Positions 1 to 10,154 of a stretch of DNA of 64,000 nt are shown one piece after another. Under the pieces are notes generated by a model that was not told where the DNA came from, did no database searches, and saw only the letters and a program-made list of their open reading frames with translations. This DNA is from Aminobacter ciceronei (GTDB lineage Bacteria > Pseudomonadota > Alphaproteobacteria > Rhizobiales > Rhizobiaceae). A program made the position numbers and the translations under genes. The first letter of the stretch is position 1; the number at the start of each line of letters is the position of its first letter. The stretch is taken from the NCBI RefSeq assembly GCF_014138625.1, contig NZ_JACJHY010000001.1:357538-421537 (forward strand), given 5' to 3'.

Positions 1-240
1 TTGAGCCTCAAGTGCCTCGATGCGGGCAACCAGCGCCTTGTTTTCGGCACGTGCCTTGATCGCCATGTCGCGAACCGCCTCGAACTCCTCGCGCTGGACC
101 AGTTCGAGCGAATTCATCGCCCGCTCGGCCTGCGAACGGAACGCGGTTTCGACCTCGCGCCTGACGCCCTGGGCGGCACCCGCGGCATCGGTCATCAGCT
201 TGGCGAATTCATCCAGAATGCGGTTCGGTCCGGTCGTCAT
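1..240 (-). CDS. ubiK: UbiK/BMFP-family accessory factor (3' end outside window)
   Basis: The minus-strand frame begins at ATG 240-238 and stays open to the window edge, giving 80 visible codons with no stop. The start reads MTTGPNRILDEFAKLMTDAA, followed by an amphipathic helix and a C-terminal coiled coil (KARAENKALVARIEALEAQ). This is the layout of the short BMFP/DUF526 family, whose E. coli member UbiK assists aerobic ubiquinone biosynthesis. It is divergent from lgt, as is common in rhizobia. The family call is from the overall pattern; the ubiquinone role is by homology. Confidence 0.8.
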   Translation of the reverse strand, partial: MTTGPNRILDEFAKLMTDAAGAAQGVRREVETAFRSQAERAMNSLELVQREEFEAVRDMAIKARAENKALVARIEALEAQ

Positions 241-443
241 GGCTAACCCTCGCGTTGTCCATTCGACGTAGTGGCGCAAGCCCCGGAATGCAAGGATATC
301 GTGGCCCCGACAGGGTGCCAAATGCTGCGGCAAAGATGCCCGCCTGCTCGCAATGACTTCTCGGTTACTGCGGGGTTGCCTGCCTTGACCGTGCCAAAAG
401 CCTGCCGCATGGTCCGCCGCGATTGCCTGCCCTGGAGACTGAC

Positions 444-1298
444 TTGAGCGAATACCTTGCCTTGCCGCTGGCTGCCCTGCCCTTTCCGAACATCGATCCC
501 GTCATCGTGCAACTCGGACCGCTGGCCATTCACTGGTACGGGCTGGGCTACATCGTCGGCATCCTGGTTGCCTGGTGGTACGGCAAGCGGCTGGTGACCA
601 ACACCCGTCTGTGGCCGAACGGCGTGCTGCCGATGAAGCCCGAGGCCCTCGACGATTTCCTGGTCTGGGCAGCGGCTGGCGTCGTGCTTGGTGGCCGCAT
701 CGGCTACATCCTGTTTTACGACCTCGCCCGCTACATCTCCAATCCGCTCGACATCTTCGCGGTCTGGCAGGGCGGCATGTCGTTTCATGGCGGCCTGCTC
801 GGCGTCACCCTTGCCATGGTGCTGTTCGCCCGCAAGCACGGCATCCTCGTCTGGTCGCTGATCGACGTCGTTGCCGCCGGCGTGCCGGTCGGCCTCGGCC
901 TGGTGCGCCTCGCCAACTTCATCAATTCGGAGCTATGGGGCCGGGTGACCGACGTGCCATGGGCGATCGAGTTTCCCACCGGCGGACCTTTTCTGCGTCA
1001 CCCGAGCCAGATCTACGAGGCCCTGCTCGAAGGCCTGGTCCTGTTCCTCGTGCTGCGTTTCCTGACTCATTCCAGGCTCAAACTGAAGACGCCGCGTTTC
1101 ATCGCCGGCGCCTTCGTCTGCGGCTATGGCCTGTCGCGCATATTCGTCGAGTTCTTCCGTGAGCCCGACCAGCAGATCGGCTATCTCCTTGGCGGCTGGC
1201 TGACCATGGGCATGGTGCTGTCGGTGCCGATGGTGCTGATCGGCCTGTGGGCGATGCTGTCGGCCAAGCCGGTCACGCAGATCGCCAGGCCGGCATGA
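444..1298 (+). CDS. lgt: Prolipoprotein diacylglyceryl transferase
   Basis: Inner-membrane enzyme that moves a diacylglyceryl group from phosphatidylglycerol to the lipobox cysteine of prolipoproteins. The 284-residue product has about seven hydrophobic segments, the HGGLLG stretch, and the Lgt signature [12 protein letters not shown] near residues 155-166, then [10 protein letters not shown] chose the TTG start at 444 because GGAG lies six bases upstream at 434-437; an in-frame TTG at 423 would add seven residues. Its stop overlaps the ATG of the methyltransferase gene by four bases, so the two are translationally coupled. Confidence 0.95.
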   Translation: MSEYLALPLAALPFPNIDPVIVQLGPLAIHWYGLGYIVGILVAWWYGKRLVTNTRLWPNGVLPMKPEALDDFLVWAAAGVVLGGRIGYILFYDLARYISNPLDIFAVWQGGMSFHGGLLGVTLAMVLFARKHGILVWSLIDVVAAGVPVGLGLVRLANFINSELWGRVTDVPWAIEFPTGGPFLRHPSQIYEALLEGLVLFLVLRFLTHSRLKLKTPRFIAGAFVCGYGLSRIFVEFFREPDQQIGYLLGGWLTMGMVLSVPMVLIGLWAMLSAKPVTQIARPA

Positions 1299-2380
1299 CT
1301 GCGCTCAGGACGCGCATCGCAGGCCTGATCGCGGCATCGGGCCCGATCAGCGTCGCCGACTACATGGCGCTGTGCCTGTTCGATCCAACTGACGGTTATT
1401 ACACGACGCGCGAGCCGTTCGGTGTCGAGGGCGACTTCACTACGGCGCCCGAGGTCAGCCAGATGTTCGGCGAACTCGTCGCCGTCTGGCTTTACGCCGC
1501 CTGGCAGGCGGCAGGGTCTCCAACCGGCGCGACGTTGGCCGAGATCGGCCCTGGGCGCGGGACGCTGATGAAGGACGTGCTCAGGGTTCTGCAAAAACTC
1601 GACGGCGCTTTCGTCGCCGGCGCCTCCATCGCCCTGGTTGAGACGAGCCCGAAGCTGCGTGGGGTGCAGAAACAGACGCTCGCCAGCAGCGGCATCCGGA
1701 TCGACTGGCACGACACGGTGTCGACGCTGCCCACTGCGCCACTGTTCATCGTCGGCAACGAACTGTTCGACGCCATCCCGACCCGCCAGTTCGTCAGGAT
1801 CGGTGCCGCTTGGCACGAGCGCGCCGTTGGCCTCAATGAAACAGGCGAGCTTGGCTTCGTTGCCGGCCCGGCAACGATCGAGACGGCGCTGCTGCCGGTT
1901 GCCGCCGCGACCGCGCCAGAGGGTGCGATCTTCGAATTCGCCCCGGCGCGCACCGGCACGATGGAGCAGATCGCCACCCATCTCGCCACCTTTGGCGGCG
2001 CCGGCCTGTTCTTCGACTACGGCCATGTCGAACCAGGCATCGGCGACACGCTGCAGGCGCTGCGCAAGCACCACTATGACGACGTGCTCGCAAATCCCGG
2101 CGAGGCTGACCTCACCTCGCATGTCGACTTCGCGGCCCTTGCTTTGGCAGCCCGGGCACATGGGCTTCATGCGCATCTGGCAACCCAGGGCGCGTTCCTG
2201 CTCGCCATGGGGCTGCTCGAACGCGCCGGCAAGTTTGGTGCCGATGCGGACGCCGCCGGGCGTGAAAAGATCCGCGGCGAGGTCGAGCGGCTGGCCGGCC
2301 CCGATGCCATGGGAACACTGTTCAAGGTGCTTGCGGTTGCTCCGCGTGGCACAAGAATTCCCTTCCCCGCCGTCAGTTGA
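1295..2380 (+). CDS. midA: MidA-family class I SAM-dependent methyltransferase (NDUFAF7 homologue)
   Basis: The 361-residue protein matches the COG1565/MidA family, whose mitochondrial member NDUFAF7 methylates an arginine of a complex I subunit. It has the opening [17 protein letters not shown], the family element [15 protein letters not shown], and the glycine-rich SAM-binding motif [12 protein letters not shown] near residues 82-93. The start ATG overlaps the lgt stop (ATGA). A complex I target in this organism is inference from the eukaryotic homologue. Confidence 0.9.
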   Translation: MTALRTRIAGLIAASGPISVADYMALCLFDPTDGYYTTREPFGVEGDFTTAPEVSQMFGELVAVWLYAAWQAAGSPTGATLAEIGPGRGTLMKDVLRVLQKLDGAFVAGASIALVETSPKLRGVQKQTLASSGIRIDWHDTVSTLPTAPLFIVGNELFDAIPTRQFVRIGAAWHERAVGLNETGELGFVAGPATIETALLPVAAATAPEGAIFEFAPARTGTMEQIATHLATFGGAGLFFDYGHVEPGIGDTLQALRKHHYDDVLANPGEADLTSHVDFAALALAARAHGLHAHLATQGAFLLAMGLLERAGKFGADADAAGREKIRGEVERLAGPDAMGTLFKVLAVAPRGTRIPFPAVS

Positions 2381-2485
2381 CAGCACGCTTGCGCCTGCCC
2401 CACTGTCCGGCCTCGAGATGGCGAGGCGACCTGTGGCGGCTGGCCCGGCCTTGACGAAATCGCTGACGAGGATGACAAGGCGGCA

Positions 2486-3277
2486 ATGCTGAACGACTCG
2501 AAACCGGATCCGATCCGGTCCAACTTGCTCGCCAGCGCGGAGGCCAATGGCATCCGCCACGGTTACTTCACCCGCACCGGCGGGGTCTCCGAAGGCATCT
2601 ATCAGGGCCTCAACATCGGCGTCGGCTCCGACGACGACCAGACGCGCGTGGCCGAGAATCGCCGCCGCGTCGCCAGTTGGATGGGTGTGCCGGCCGACCA
2701 CCTGCTCAGCCTCTACCAGGTCCATTCGCCCGACGTCGTCGTCGCCACCGGCCCCTTTGCCGACGGCCGCCCCAAGGCCGACGCGCTGGTGACCGACAGG
2801 CCCGGCATCGCGCTCGGTGCCTCTTCGGCCGATTGCGGCCCAGTGCTGTTTGCCGACCCGCAAGCGCGCATCATCGGTGCTGCCCATGCCGGCTGGAAAG
2901 GCGCCTTTACGGGCGTGCTCGAAAACACCGTTGCCGCGATGGAGGGCCTCGGCGCCAGGCGCGAGCGCATCCTCGCCGTGCTCGGCCCGTCGATCAGCGC
3001 CGCCAATTACGAGGTCGGCCCCGAATTCGTCGCCCGCTTCGTCGAAGGCGACGCCGACAATGCCAGGTACTTCACACCGTCGGAGAATGCCGGCCACCAC
3101 ATGTTCGACCTCAACCTCTACACGGTCGACCGGCTGCGCAAGGCCGGCGTTCAGGCGGAAGCTCTGAACCGCTGCACCTATGCGGAAGAAGAGCTGTTCT
3201 ATTCCTACCGGCGCACCACGCACCGCAAGGAAGCTGATTACGGGCGGCAGATTTCGGCAATTGCATTGGAGGACTGA
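2486..3277 (+). CDS. pgeF: Peptidoglycan editing factor PgeF / YfiH-family purine nucleoside phosphorylase
   Basis: The 263-residue protein carries the YfiH/YlmD (Cu-oxidase_4) signatures: a YQVHS histidine, the SADC cysteine, and HAGWKG with its histidine, together forming the metal site. Family members act on purine nucleosides, and E. coli PgeF prevents mis-incorporation of serine into peptidoglycan precursors. It lies 105 bases after midA on the same strand and just ahead of the M24 gene, probably in one transcription unit starting at lgt. The length is typical. Confidence 0.9.
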   Translation: MLNDSKPDPIRSNLLASAEANGIRHGYFTRTGGVSEGIYQGLNIGVGSDDDQTRVAENRRRVASWMGVPADHLLSLYQVHSPDVVVATGPFADGRPKADALVTDRPGIALGASSADCGPVLFADPQARIIGAAHAGWKGAFTGVLENTVAAMEGLGARRERILAVLGPSISAANYEVGPEFVARFVEGDADNARYFTPSENAGHHMFDLNLYTVDRLRKAGVQAEALNRCTYAEEELFYSYRRTTHRKEADYGRQISAIALED

Positions 3278-3281
3278 CAGC

Positions 3282-4433
3282 ATGGCGCTGCATTTCGAAC
3301 GAACCGAATTCGACGCCCGGCGCGACCGGCTGATGATCGAGATGGCCGAAAAGAAGCTCGATGCCGTTGTCCTGTTCGCGCAGGAAAGCATGTATTGGCT
3401 GACCGGTTACGACACGTTCGGCTTCTGCTTCTTCCAGTCGCTGGTGGTGATGGCCGACGGCTCGATGACGCTGTTGACCCGTTCGGCCGACCTGCGCCAG
3501 GCACGCCACACCTCGATCATTGAAAACATCGTGCTGTGGACCGACCGCGACAATGCGAATCCGACGCTCGACCTGCGCAACCTGCTCAACGATCTCGGCC
3601 TGCTCGGAGCGCGTGTCGGCGTCGAATACGACACCCATGGCCTGACCGCGTTCAACGGCCGCCGCCTCGACGAGCAGTTGCAGACCTTCGGCCAGATCGT
3701 CGATGCGTCCGGCATCGTCGGGCGTTTGCGCCTGTTCAAGAGCCCGGCTGAAATCGAAAAGGCGGAAAAAGCGGCGAGCCTCGCCGACGATGCGCTCGAC
3801 GCGGCCCTGCCGCTGATCAAGCAGGGCGGTGACGAAGCCAGGATCCTGGCCGCCATGCAGGGCGCGATCTTCACCGGCGGCGGCGACTATCCCGCCAACG
3901 AGTTCATCATCGGCTCCGGCGCGGATGCCCTGCTCTGCCGCTACAAGTCCGGCCGCCGCAAGCTCAACAAGAACGACCAGCTGACGCTGGAATGGGCCGG
4001 CGTGTTCAACCACTACCATGCGCCGATGATGCGCACGGTGCTGACCGGCAAGGCCTCCAGGCGCCACCAGGAGCTCTACGACGCCTCGCTGGCCGCCCTG
4101 CTGGCGGTTGAAAAGGCGATGACGCCGGGCAACACCTTCGGCGACGTCTTCGACGCGCATGCTCGCACGCTGGAAGCACATGACCTGACCAAGCATCGGC
4201 TCAATGCTTGCGGTTACTCGGTCGGCGCCCGCTTTACCCCGTCCTGGATGGACATGCCGATGTTCTACCAGGGCAATCCCGAACCGATTGCCCCCAACAT
4301 GACTTTGTTCGCCCACATGATCATCATGGATTCGGAAACCGAGACCGCGATGACGTTGGGTCGTACCTATCTGACCACTGAATCCGCACCCAAGCCGCTG
4401 TCCCGCCATGATCTCGACTTGATCGTACGATGA
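3282..4433 (+). CDS. M24/creatinase-fold hydrolase lacking the usual metal ligands
   Basis: The 383-residue protein has the two-domain pita-bread layout: an N-terminal creatinase domain (about 1-130) and a C-terminal M24 domain. The start at ATG 3282 follows GGAGG with a seven-base gap and lies four bases after the pgeF stop. The canonical dimetal ligands Asp, Asp, His, Glu, Glu of aminopeptidase P appear as Glu, Pro, Tyr, His and Leu (segments LEWAGVFNHYHAP, CGYSVG, LFAHMI, TAMTLG). Metal-free members include creatinase and the ectoine hydrolase DoeA, so a non-peptidase C-N hydrolase is more likely than a proline peptidase. The substrate is unknown. Confidence 0.8.
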   Translation: MALHFERTEFDARRDRLMIEMAEKKLDAVVLFAQESMYWLTGYDTFGFCFFQSLVVMADGSMTLLTRSADLRQARHTSIIENIVLWTDRDNANPTLDLRNLLNDLGLLGARVGVEYDTHGLTAFNGRRLDEQLQTFGQIVDASGIVGRLRLFKSPAEIEKAEKAASLADDALDAALPLIKQGGDEARILAAMQGAIFTGGGDYPANEFIIGSGADALLCRYKSGRRKLNKNDQLTLEWAGVFNHYHAPMMRTVLTGKASRRHQELYDASLAALLAVEKAMTPGNTFGDVFDAHARTLEAHDLTKHRLNACGYSVGARFTPSWMDMPMFYQGNPEPIAPNMTLFAHMIIMDSETETAMTLGRTYLTTESAPKPLSRHDLDLIVR

Positions 4434-4476
4434 TTGCGCAGAGCGCTGAGGGGCGTTTGCCAGGGAGTTCGGGCAA

Positions 4477-5097
4477 ATGAGACGTTGGATTTTTGCGGCA
4501 GCCTGCCTGTCCGCCTCTGCCGCACTGTCCGCTTGCAACAGCGCCAAGGACGTCCTTGAACCGTCTGCCGTGGCCCCCACCGAGCAGTCGACGGCACTTG
4601 CCCGGACTGAAGGCACCGATGTCGCAGCACCCGCCGTGACGGGCGCGGCAACCGCCGCCGCAGCAGCGGGTCCTGCATCGACGGCTGCAGCGGCCGCTCC
4701 GGCACAGACCGCCGCCATCGTCGGCAAAGCGCGCGTGCAGTTCGCCCCGATCGTCGGCGCGACGGTCGAAGCGGCGACGCCGCTGACCCAGCGCCTCGGC
4801 ATCAGGGCCCGCGAACGCGGCATCACGCTCGCCGGCAGCACCGACACCACGCCGCCCGGCATCATCATGCGCGGCTATTTCTCGGCAATGACCGAGGGCA
4901 AGGACACGACGGTCGTCTATGTCTGGGACGTCTACGACCCCGCCGGCACCCGGCTGCACCGCATCAACGGCCAGCAGACCGCGCCGTCGACCGGCAGCGG
5001 TGAAGGATGGCCAACGGTAGCGCCCGCGACCATGCAGACCATCGCCGACAACACCATCGATCAGTTGGCCCAGTGGCTGGCGGCAAAACCCGGCTAA
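4477..5097 (+). CDS. Putative lipoprotein with Ala/Thr-rich linker
   Basis: The 206-residue product starts with a signal peptide (MRRWIFAAACLSASAALSAC) ending in a lipobox-type cysteine at residue 20. An Ala/Thr/Pro-rich, probably disordered linker runs to about residue 85, followed by a compact conserved-looking domain with an RLGIRARERG segment and a PPGIIMRGYFSA strand. The start is preceded by CAGGGAG. An outer-membrane lipoprotein is predicted; no function is recognised. It lies 43 bases after the M24 gene and is closed by a hairpin. Confidence 0.75.
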   Translation: MRRWIFAAACLSASAALSACNSAKDVLEPSAVAPTEQSTALARTEGTDVAAPAVTGAATAAAAAGPASTAAAAAPAQTAAIVGKARVQFAPIVGATVEAATPLTQRLGIRARERGITLAGSTDTTPPGIIMRGYFSAMTEGKDTTVVYVWDVYDPAGTRLHRINGQQTAPSTGSGEGWPTVAPATMQTIADNTIDQLAQWLAAKPG

Positions 5098-5100
5098 GCT

Positions 5101-5131
5101 GCGGCATTCCGTTCCGGTATGTCGCTTTTTT
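5101..5131 (+). terminator. Rho-independent terminator after the lipoprotein gene
   Basis: A seven-base stem (5101-5107 with 5119-5125, one G-U pair) is followed by a run of six T. It lies four bases after the lipoprotein stop and separates that unit from prs. Confidence 0.65.
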
Positions 5132-5210
5132 GGGAATCAATGGCGACTCCGCTTGCAATACGAGCCAAGGCCGCTAAAAGCCCGCTCATATTCACTTCCA
5201 GGATCGGCGT

Positions 5211-6146
<936 letters not shown>

Positions 6147-6170
6147 TTCTTTGCCGCAAGCAGACATTTC

Positions 6171-6205
6171 AAAGCCCCGCCCGGCATGCCGAGGCGGGGC
6201 TTTTT
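6171..6205 (+). terminator. Terminator of prs
   Basis: A perfect 11-bp stem (6171-6181 with 6193-6203) with an 11-base loop continues into TTTTT. The left arm is A-rich, so it may also work for the converging chrA transcript. Confidence 0.85.
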
Positions 6206-6223
6206 CGTCCCGGCAGCACTTTT

Positions 6224-7555
6224 TCAGAACATCCGCCAGGCCATGCCGGCGAGCGCCGCGACGGCGAGTACGGCGATCATGTTGGCCTTGAAGCGGATCA
6301 GCGCCACGCCGGCGGCGACCGCGATGACCGCTGCAACCGCGTCGAAGCTGCCGATTTCAGGTGCCGGCAGCACGAACGGCCCCCAACCCACCTCGTCGAC
6401 GTTACCGAACAGGACGTGGAGCCCAAACCACACGGCGAGATTGGCGATGATGCCGACCACTGCCGCCGTCACCGCCGACAGCGCGCTCGCCAACCAGCGC
6501 ACATGGCGCACCGTCTCGACATAGGGCGCGCCGACGAAGACCCACAGGAAACACGGCACGAAGGTGAACCACAGCGTCACCAACGCCCCGCCAATGCCAC
6601 CGGCCAAGGGCGCCAGTGCCGCAAGCCGAGCGCCGCCGAGGAAGCCGACGAAGACCAGCACCAGGATCAACGGCCCCGGCGTCGTCTCGGCAAGGCCGAG
6701 GCCGGTCAGCATCTCGTCGGGCTTCAGCCAGCCATGCACCTCGACCGCCTGCTGGGCGACATAGGCAAGCACGGCATAGGCACCGCCAAAGGTCACCGCT
6801 GCCATCTTGGAGAAGAAGGTCGCTTCCGCCGTGTAGACGTGGGCCGGACCGAGCGCCTGCCACAGGATGATCAGCGGCACGAACCAGATTCCCAGCCAGA
6901 CGGCGAGCGTGGAGAAGAGCCGCCGCGCGCTGGGCCTTGTCCATTCCGGCATGGCGTAGGCAACGTCATCTTCGTCAGCCGCCTCGGCGCCGCTCTGTTG
7001 CAGCCCGGCGAGGTGCAGCACCGCGCCGATTGCCGCCGCCGCGACGACGATCAGCGGAAATGGCAGCTTGAGGAAGGCAATGGCAATGAAGGCCACAATC
7101 GCCAGTGCGACCATCGCGCCACCCTTCAGCGCCCGCCTTGACACCTTGATCAACGCCTCGAGCACGACGGCAAGCACTGCCGCCTTGAGCCCGAACAGCA
7201 GCCCTTGCACCAGCGCGACATGGCCGACGGTGAGGTAGATCGCCGACAATGCGGTGATGACCAAGGCACCGGGCAGCACGAACAATAGTCCGGCCACCAG
7301 ACCGCCCCTGATGCCGTGCAGCAGCCAGCCGCAGTAGGTCGCAAGCTGCATCGCCTCGGGTCCGGGCAGCAGCATGCAATAGTTGAGCGCATGCAGGAAA
7401 CGCGGCTCGTCGAGCCAGCGTTTCTCGTCGACGAGGATCCTGTGCATCAGCGCGATCTGGCCGGCCGGCCCACCGAACGACAAGAGCCCGATCCTGGCGA
7501 AGGTCCTCGTCGCCTCTCCGAAGGAAGGGTTGGGGCCTGGCAGCGTGGCATCCAT
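6224..7555 (-). CDS. chrA: Chromate transporter ChrA, long two-domain form
   Basis: The 443-residue polytopic membrane protein has two homologous CHR halves. The N-terminal half carries FARIGLLSFGGPAGQIALMH and the hallmark LPGPEAMQLATYCGW; the second half repeats the pattern with AVTFGGAYAVLAYVAQQ and LGLAETTPGPL. ChrA exports chromate by proton exchange. The start at ATG 7555 begins just two bases beyond the stop of the upstream rhodanese-ChrB gene, indicating translational coupling. Sulfate or another oxyanion is possible as the natural substrate. Confidence 0.92.
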   Translation of the reverse strand: MDATLPGPNPSFGEATRTFARIGLLSFGGPAGQIALMHRILVDEKRWLDEPRFLHALNYCMLLPGPEAMQLATYCGWLLHGIRGGLVAGLLFVLPGALVITALSAIYLTVGHVALVQGLLFGLKAAVLAVVLEALIKVSRRALKGGAMVALAIVAFIAIAFLKLPFPLIVVAAAAIGAVLHLAGLQQSGAEAADEDDVAYAMPEWTRPSARRLFSTLAVWLGIWFVPLIILWQALGPAHVYTAEATFFSKMAAVTFGGAYAVLAYVAQQAVEVHGWLKPDEMLTGLGLAETTPGPLILVLVFVGFLGGARLAALAPLAGGIGGALVTLWFTFVPCFLWVFVGAPYVETVRHVRWLASALSAVTAAVVGIIANLAVWFGLHVLFGNVDEVGWGPFVLPAPEIGSFDAVAAVIAVAAGVALIRFKANMIAVLAVAALAGMAWRMF

Positions 7556-7556
7556 G

Positions 7557-8369
7557 TCAAACCGCCTTCGCTGGCCAGTTGTGGGTTTCCTGGGTGGCGT
7601 AACGGCACCAGCCATAGAGCGCATCATAGAGCGTCATGCCTCTTTCGAGCTGGGCATGATCGTCGCCTTCGATGGCTGACAGTCCGAGCGACATGGCGAG
7701 AAGTCCTGCAGCCTCGGGCTCCATGTCAAGCCGCGCCGTATCCGCAGCCCTGACGATGCGGGCGAGATGCAGCAGCGGTGGATCCGACAGGCCGAATTCC
7801 GCTATGAGTGTGTCGAAGCTGCAGTCGTCGCCACGGTGCGAATAATGCACGTCCTTGATGTCGAAGGGGATGGCGCCGGTCTCGTCGGCGACGTCCTTGA
7901 CCCATTCGGCCGAGACGAAGTGGAAAATGGCCAGCGGGTCGATGAAGCGCCTGATCAGCCATGGACAGGCGATGCGGTCGATCTTCGGCCGGGCCCGCGT
8001 CACCCATTCGCTGGGCCATGGCAGCCCCGGCTCGAGGCCTGGTGCCTCGCGCGCCACGACAGGCCCGCCAGCCGCAAGCCAGGCGTCGATGCCACCTTCC
8101 AGCATCAGCGCATCCGCACCGGCGGCGAGCAGCTTGGTCAGCCCGATCTCGCTGACATTATGGCCATGCGCACAATAGACGACGATGCTCCTCCCCGCCG
8201 GAAACTGTGGCAGCCACTCCCCTACCTTCATGTGGTCGCGCCACAACGCACCGGCGATCCGCGTCGGCGCGGCAGCAAACGCGGCGCGGCGACGCACGTC
8301 GACGATCAAAGGACACTTCTCCGTACCGATGAGATGGATCAGTTTTATTGCTGAGATCATTCCGGGCAT
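7557..8369 (-). CDS. Rhodanese-ChrB domain fusion, chromate-resistance associated
   Basis: The 270-residue protein joins an N-terminal rhodanese domain (about 1-105; DVRRRAAF..., with active-site segment VVYCAHGHNVS, Cys near residue 65) to a C-terminal ChrB domain (about 120-270; RPKIDRIACPWLIRRFIDP and HRGDDCSFD). The ATG at 8369 is chosen because GGAGGAAAG lies just upstream. Free-standing ChrB is a chromate-sensing regulator and reductase-like protein; here the DNA-binding N-terminal half of classical ChrB is replaced by rhodanese. The tight junction with chrA supports a joint role in oxyanion or sulfur-linked resistance. Confidence 0.85.
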   Translation of the reverse strand: MPGMISAIKLIHLIGTEKCPLIVDVRRRAAFAAAPTRIAGALWRDHMKVGEWLPQFPAGRSIVVYCAHGHNVSEIGLTKLLAAGADALMLEGGIDAWLAAGGPVVAREAPGLEPGLPWPSEWVTRARPKIDRIACPWLIRRFIDPLAIFHFVSAEWVKDVADETGAIPFDIKDVHYSHRGDDCSFDTLIAEFGLSDPPLLHLARIVRAADTARLDMEPEAAGLLAMSLGLSAIEGDDHAQLERGMTLYDALYGWCRYATQETHNWPAKAV

Positions 8370-8481
8370 GGTCTTTCCTCCGCACAACATCGCGAAGGCG
8401 GAGCTTGGGCCCTTCGGCCTCACGGGGAGTCCACCATGCCCCCGATATGTGAAGTCTATTTGAAAGCGTCGACAGGTTCAA

Positions 8482-9246
8482 TCATCTCAGCACGCCGTCG
8501 AGTGCCGGCAGGCCGATGATCGCGGCGGTGGCGATCAGGCCGTAGCAGATGCGCCGGAAGGTTGCCTCGTTGGCGCGACTGAACAGGCGCGAGCCGATAT
8601 AGAGGCCGATTGCGAAGGTCGGCCCGATGGTCAGCGACAGCCCAACCGTCTCCCAGGTCAGCAGGCCGGCAATGAGGTAGCTGGTGATCGACAGCACACT
8701 CGATATGGCGAAATAGAGCACGATGTTGGCCCGCACCGTCAGCGGCGGGATGGCGCCGCCGAGCCAGTAGGCGACGACGGGTGGCCCGCCGACCTGGGCA
8801 GCGCCCGAAAACACCCCCGAGGTCATGCCGACCGCCGCCGTCAGGCTGGCATGCGGGCGGCCGTGATAGCGCCAGCCCGACATCAGGAGCGCCAGCAGCC
8901 CGGCAACGATGGCGACGATCGCCCAGCGGATCATGACGCCGTCGACATGGGTGAGCAGGTAAGTGCCGCTGGGCACGCCAATCATCGCCCCCAGCGCCAT
9001 AACCCCGACATTGCCGCGGTCAGCGCTGCGCCACGCCTTGGGGATCAGCCCCGGCGTCAGCACCAGGTCGACGATCAAGAGCAACGGCACGGCAAGCTTG
9101 GCGCCAATCAGCGCGCTTGCCACCGGCACGAAGATCAGCGCTCCGCCAAAACCCGAGAAGCCGCGCGCGCAACCGGCAACGAAGGCGGCAATGACCAGCA
9201 CCACGATGGTACCAGTCGAAAGCTGGAGCGGGAGAATTTCGTACAT
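8482..9246 (-). CDS. TauE/SafE-family sulfite or anion exporter
   Basis: The 254-residue protein has about eight membrane segments and the family elements GFSGFGGALIFVP near the N-terminus and GVFSGAAQVGGPPVVAYW in the second half. Members export sulfite, sulfoacetate or other organosulfur anions. It is the first gene of the minus-strand TauE / rhodanese-ChrB / ChrA group, with a 112-base gap before the rhodanese gene. The sulfur-type neighbours suggest a sulfite or thiosulfate link, by inference. Confidence 0.85.
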   Translation of the reverse strand: MYEILPLQLSTGTIVVLVIAAFVAGCARGFSGFGGALIFVPVASALIGAKLAVPLLLIVDLVLTPGLIPKAWRSADRGNVGVMALGAMIGVPSGTYLLTHVDGVMIRWAIVAIVAGLLALLMSGWRYHGRPHASLTAAVGMTSGVFSGAAQVGGPPVVAYWLGGAIPPLTVRANIVLYFAISSVLSITSYLIAGLLTWETVGLSLTIGPTFAIGLYIGSRLFSRANEATFRRICYGLIATAAIIGLPALDGVLR

Positions 9247-9428
9247 GATGAACTTGTCGGCTTAGTTACTTGAGCTCGGCCTGATACAGGCTTGGCAGCA
9301 TAAGTGCGAGCAGCCACAGCGGCGCCAACAGCGAGCCAGCCCCAAAACCGGTGCGGCGGTTGCACTTTTTGCCGCCTTCCGATATAGAGCCGCCACCCGC
9401 GTAGACACCCTTGGAGGCAACGCGGCGG

Positions 9429-9452
9429 AAGGCCGCCTCACCCGGCGGCTTT
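9429..9452. other. Inverted repeat in the rplY leader
   Basis: A nine-base stem with one G-U pair (9429-9437 with 9444-9452) and six-base loop lies 64 bases before the rplY start. It ends in TTT but has no long T run, so it is more likely a leader structure than a strong terminator. The rest of the 269-base gap 9247-9515 shows nothing else I can name. Confidence 0.4.
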
Positions 9453-9515
9453 CGACGTTTACGGATCAGGCTTCATGCCCGCCGTAGGCGCTCCATACAA
9501 CCGAAAGGAAATGCC

Positions 9516-10127
9516 ATGAGCGAAACATACGAGCTCAAGGCCGAAGCACGCGAACTGGTCGGTAAGGGGTCCGCCCGTGAAGTTCGTCGCAACGGCAAAG
9601 TGCCTGCAGTCATTTACGGCGACAAGCAGCCTCCCCTGGCCATCGCCCTGTCCTACAAGGACATCTTCTACAAGATCCATGGCGGCGGCTTCCTGACGAC
9701 CGTGGCGACGATCGACGTCGACGGCAAGAAGATCAAGGTCCTGCCGAAGGACTACCAGCTTGATCCGGTCCGCGACTTCCCGATGCATGTCGACTTCCTG
9801 CGCGTTGGCGCAAACACCGAAGTCAACGTCCAGGTTCCGGTTCACTTCATCAATGAAGAGAAGTCGCCAGGCCTCAAGCGCGGTGGTGCGCTGAACATCG
9901 TCCGTCACGAGGTCGAGTTCCACTGCCCGGCCAACGCGATCCCCGAGTTCATCACCGTCGATCTCGACGGCGTCGACATCGGCGATTCGATCCACATCTC
10001 GGCCGTCAAACTGCCGAAGGGCGTGAAGCCCGTCATCTCCGACCGCGACTTCACCATCGCAACGATCGCCGGCACCTCGGCATCGAAGTCGGAAGAAGGC
10101 GCAACCGAGGCTGCCTCCGAGGCATAA
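9516..10127 (+). CDS. rplY: 50S ribosomal protein L25, Ctc-type
   Basis: The 203-residue protein is the long, CTC-like form of L25: an N-terminal 5S-rRNA-binding beta-barrel domain (about 1-95; [22 protein letters not shown]) plus the C-terminal TL5 domain (about 100-190). The tail is Ser/Ala/Glu-rich. The start at 9516 follows AAGGAAATGCC. It pairs with pth 27 bases downstream, a very common arrangement in alphaproteobacteria. Confidence 0.95.
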   Translation: MSETYELKAEARELVGKGSAREVRRNGKVPAVIYGDKQPPLAIALSYKDIFYKIHGGGFLTTVATIDVDGKKIKVLPKDYQLDPVRDFPMHVDFLRVGANTEVNVQVPVHFINEEKSPGLKRGGALNIVRHEVEFHCPANAIPEFITVDLDGVDIGDSIHISAVKLPKGVKPVISDRDFTIATIAGTSASKSEEGATEAASEA

Positions 10128-10154
10128 TCGGCGCATACCCGGAGATCCCGACAC

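Noticed and set aside
1181..3391. Long minus-strand open frame (over 700 codons) opposite midA and pgeF
   Set aside because: It lies antisense to three well-recognised genes and has no family resemblance; such frames are common in GC-rich DNA.
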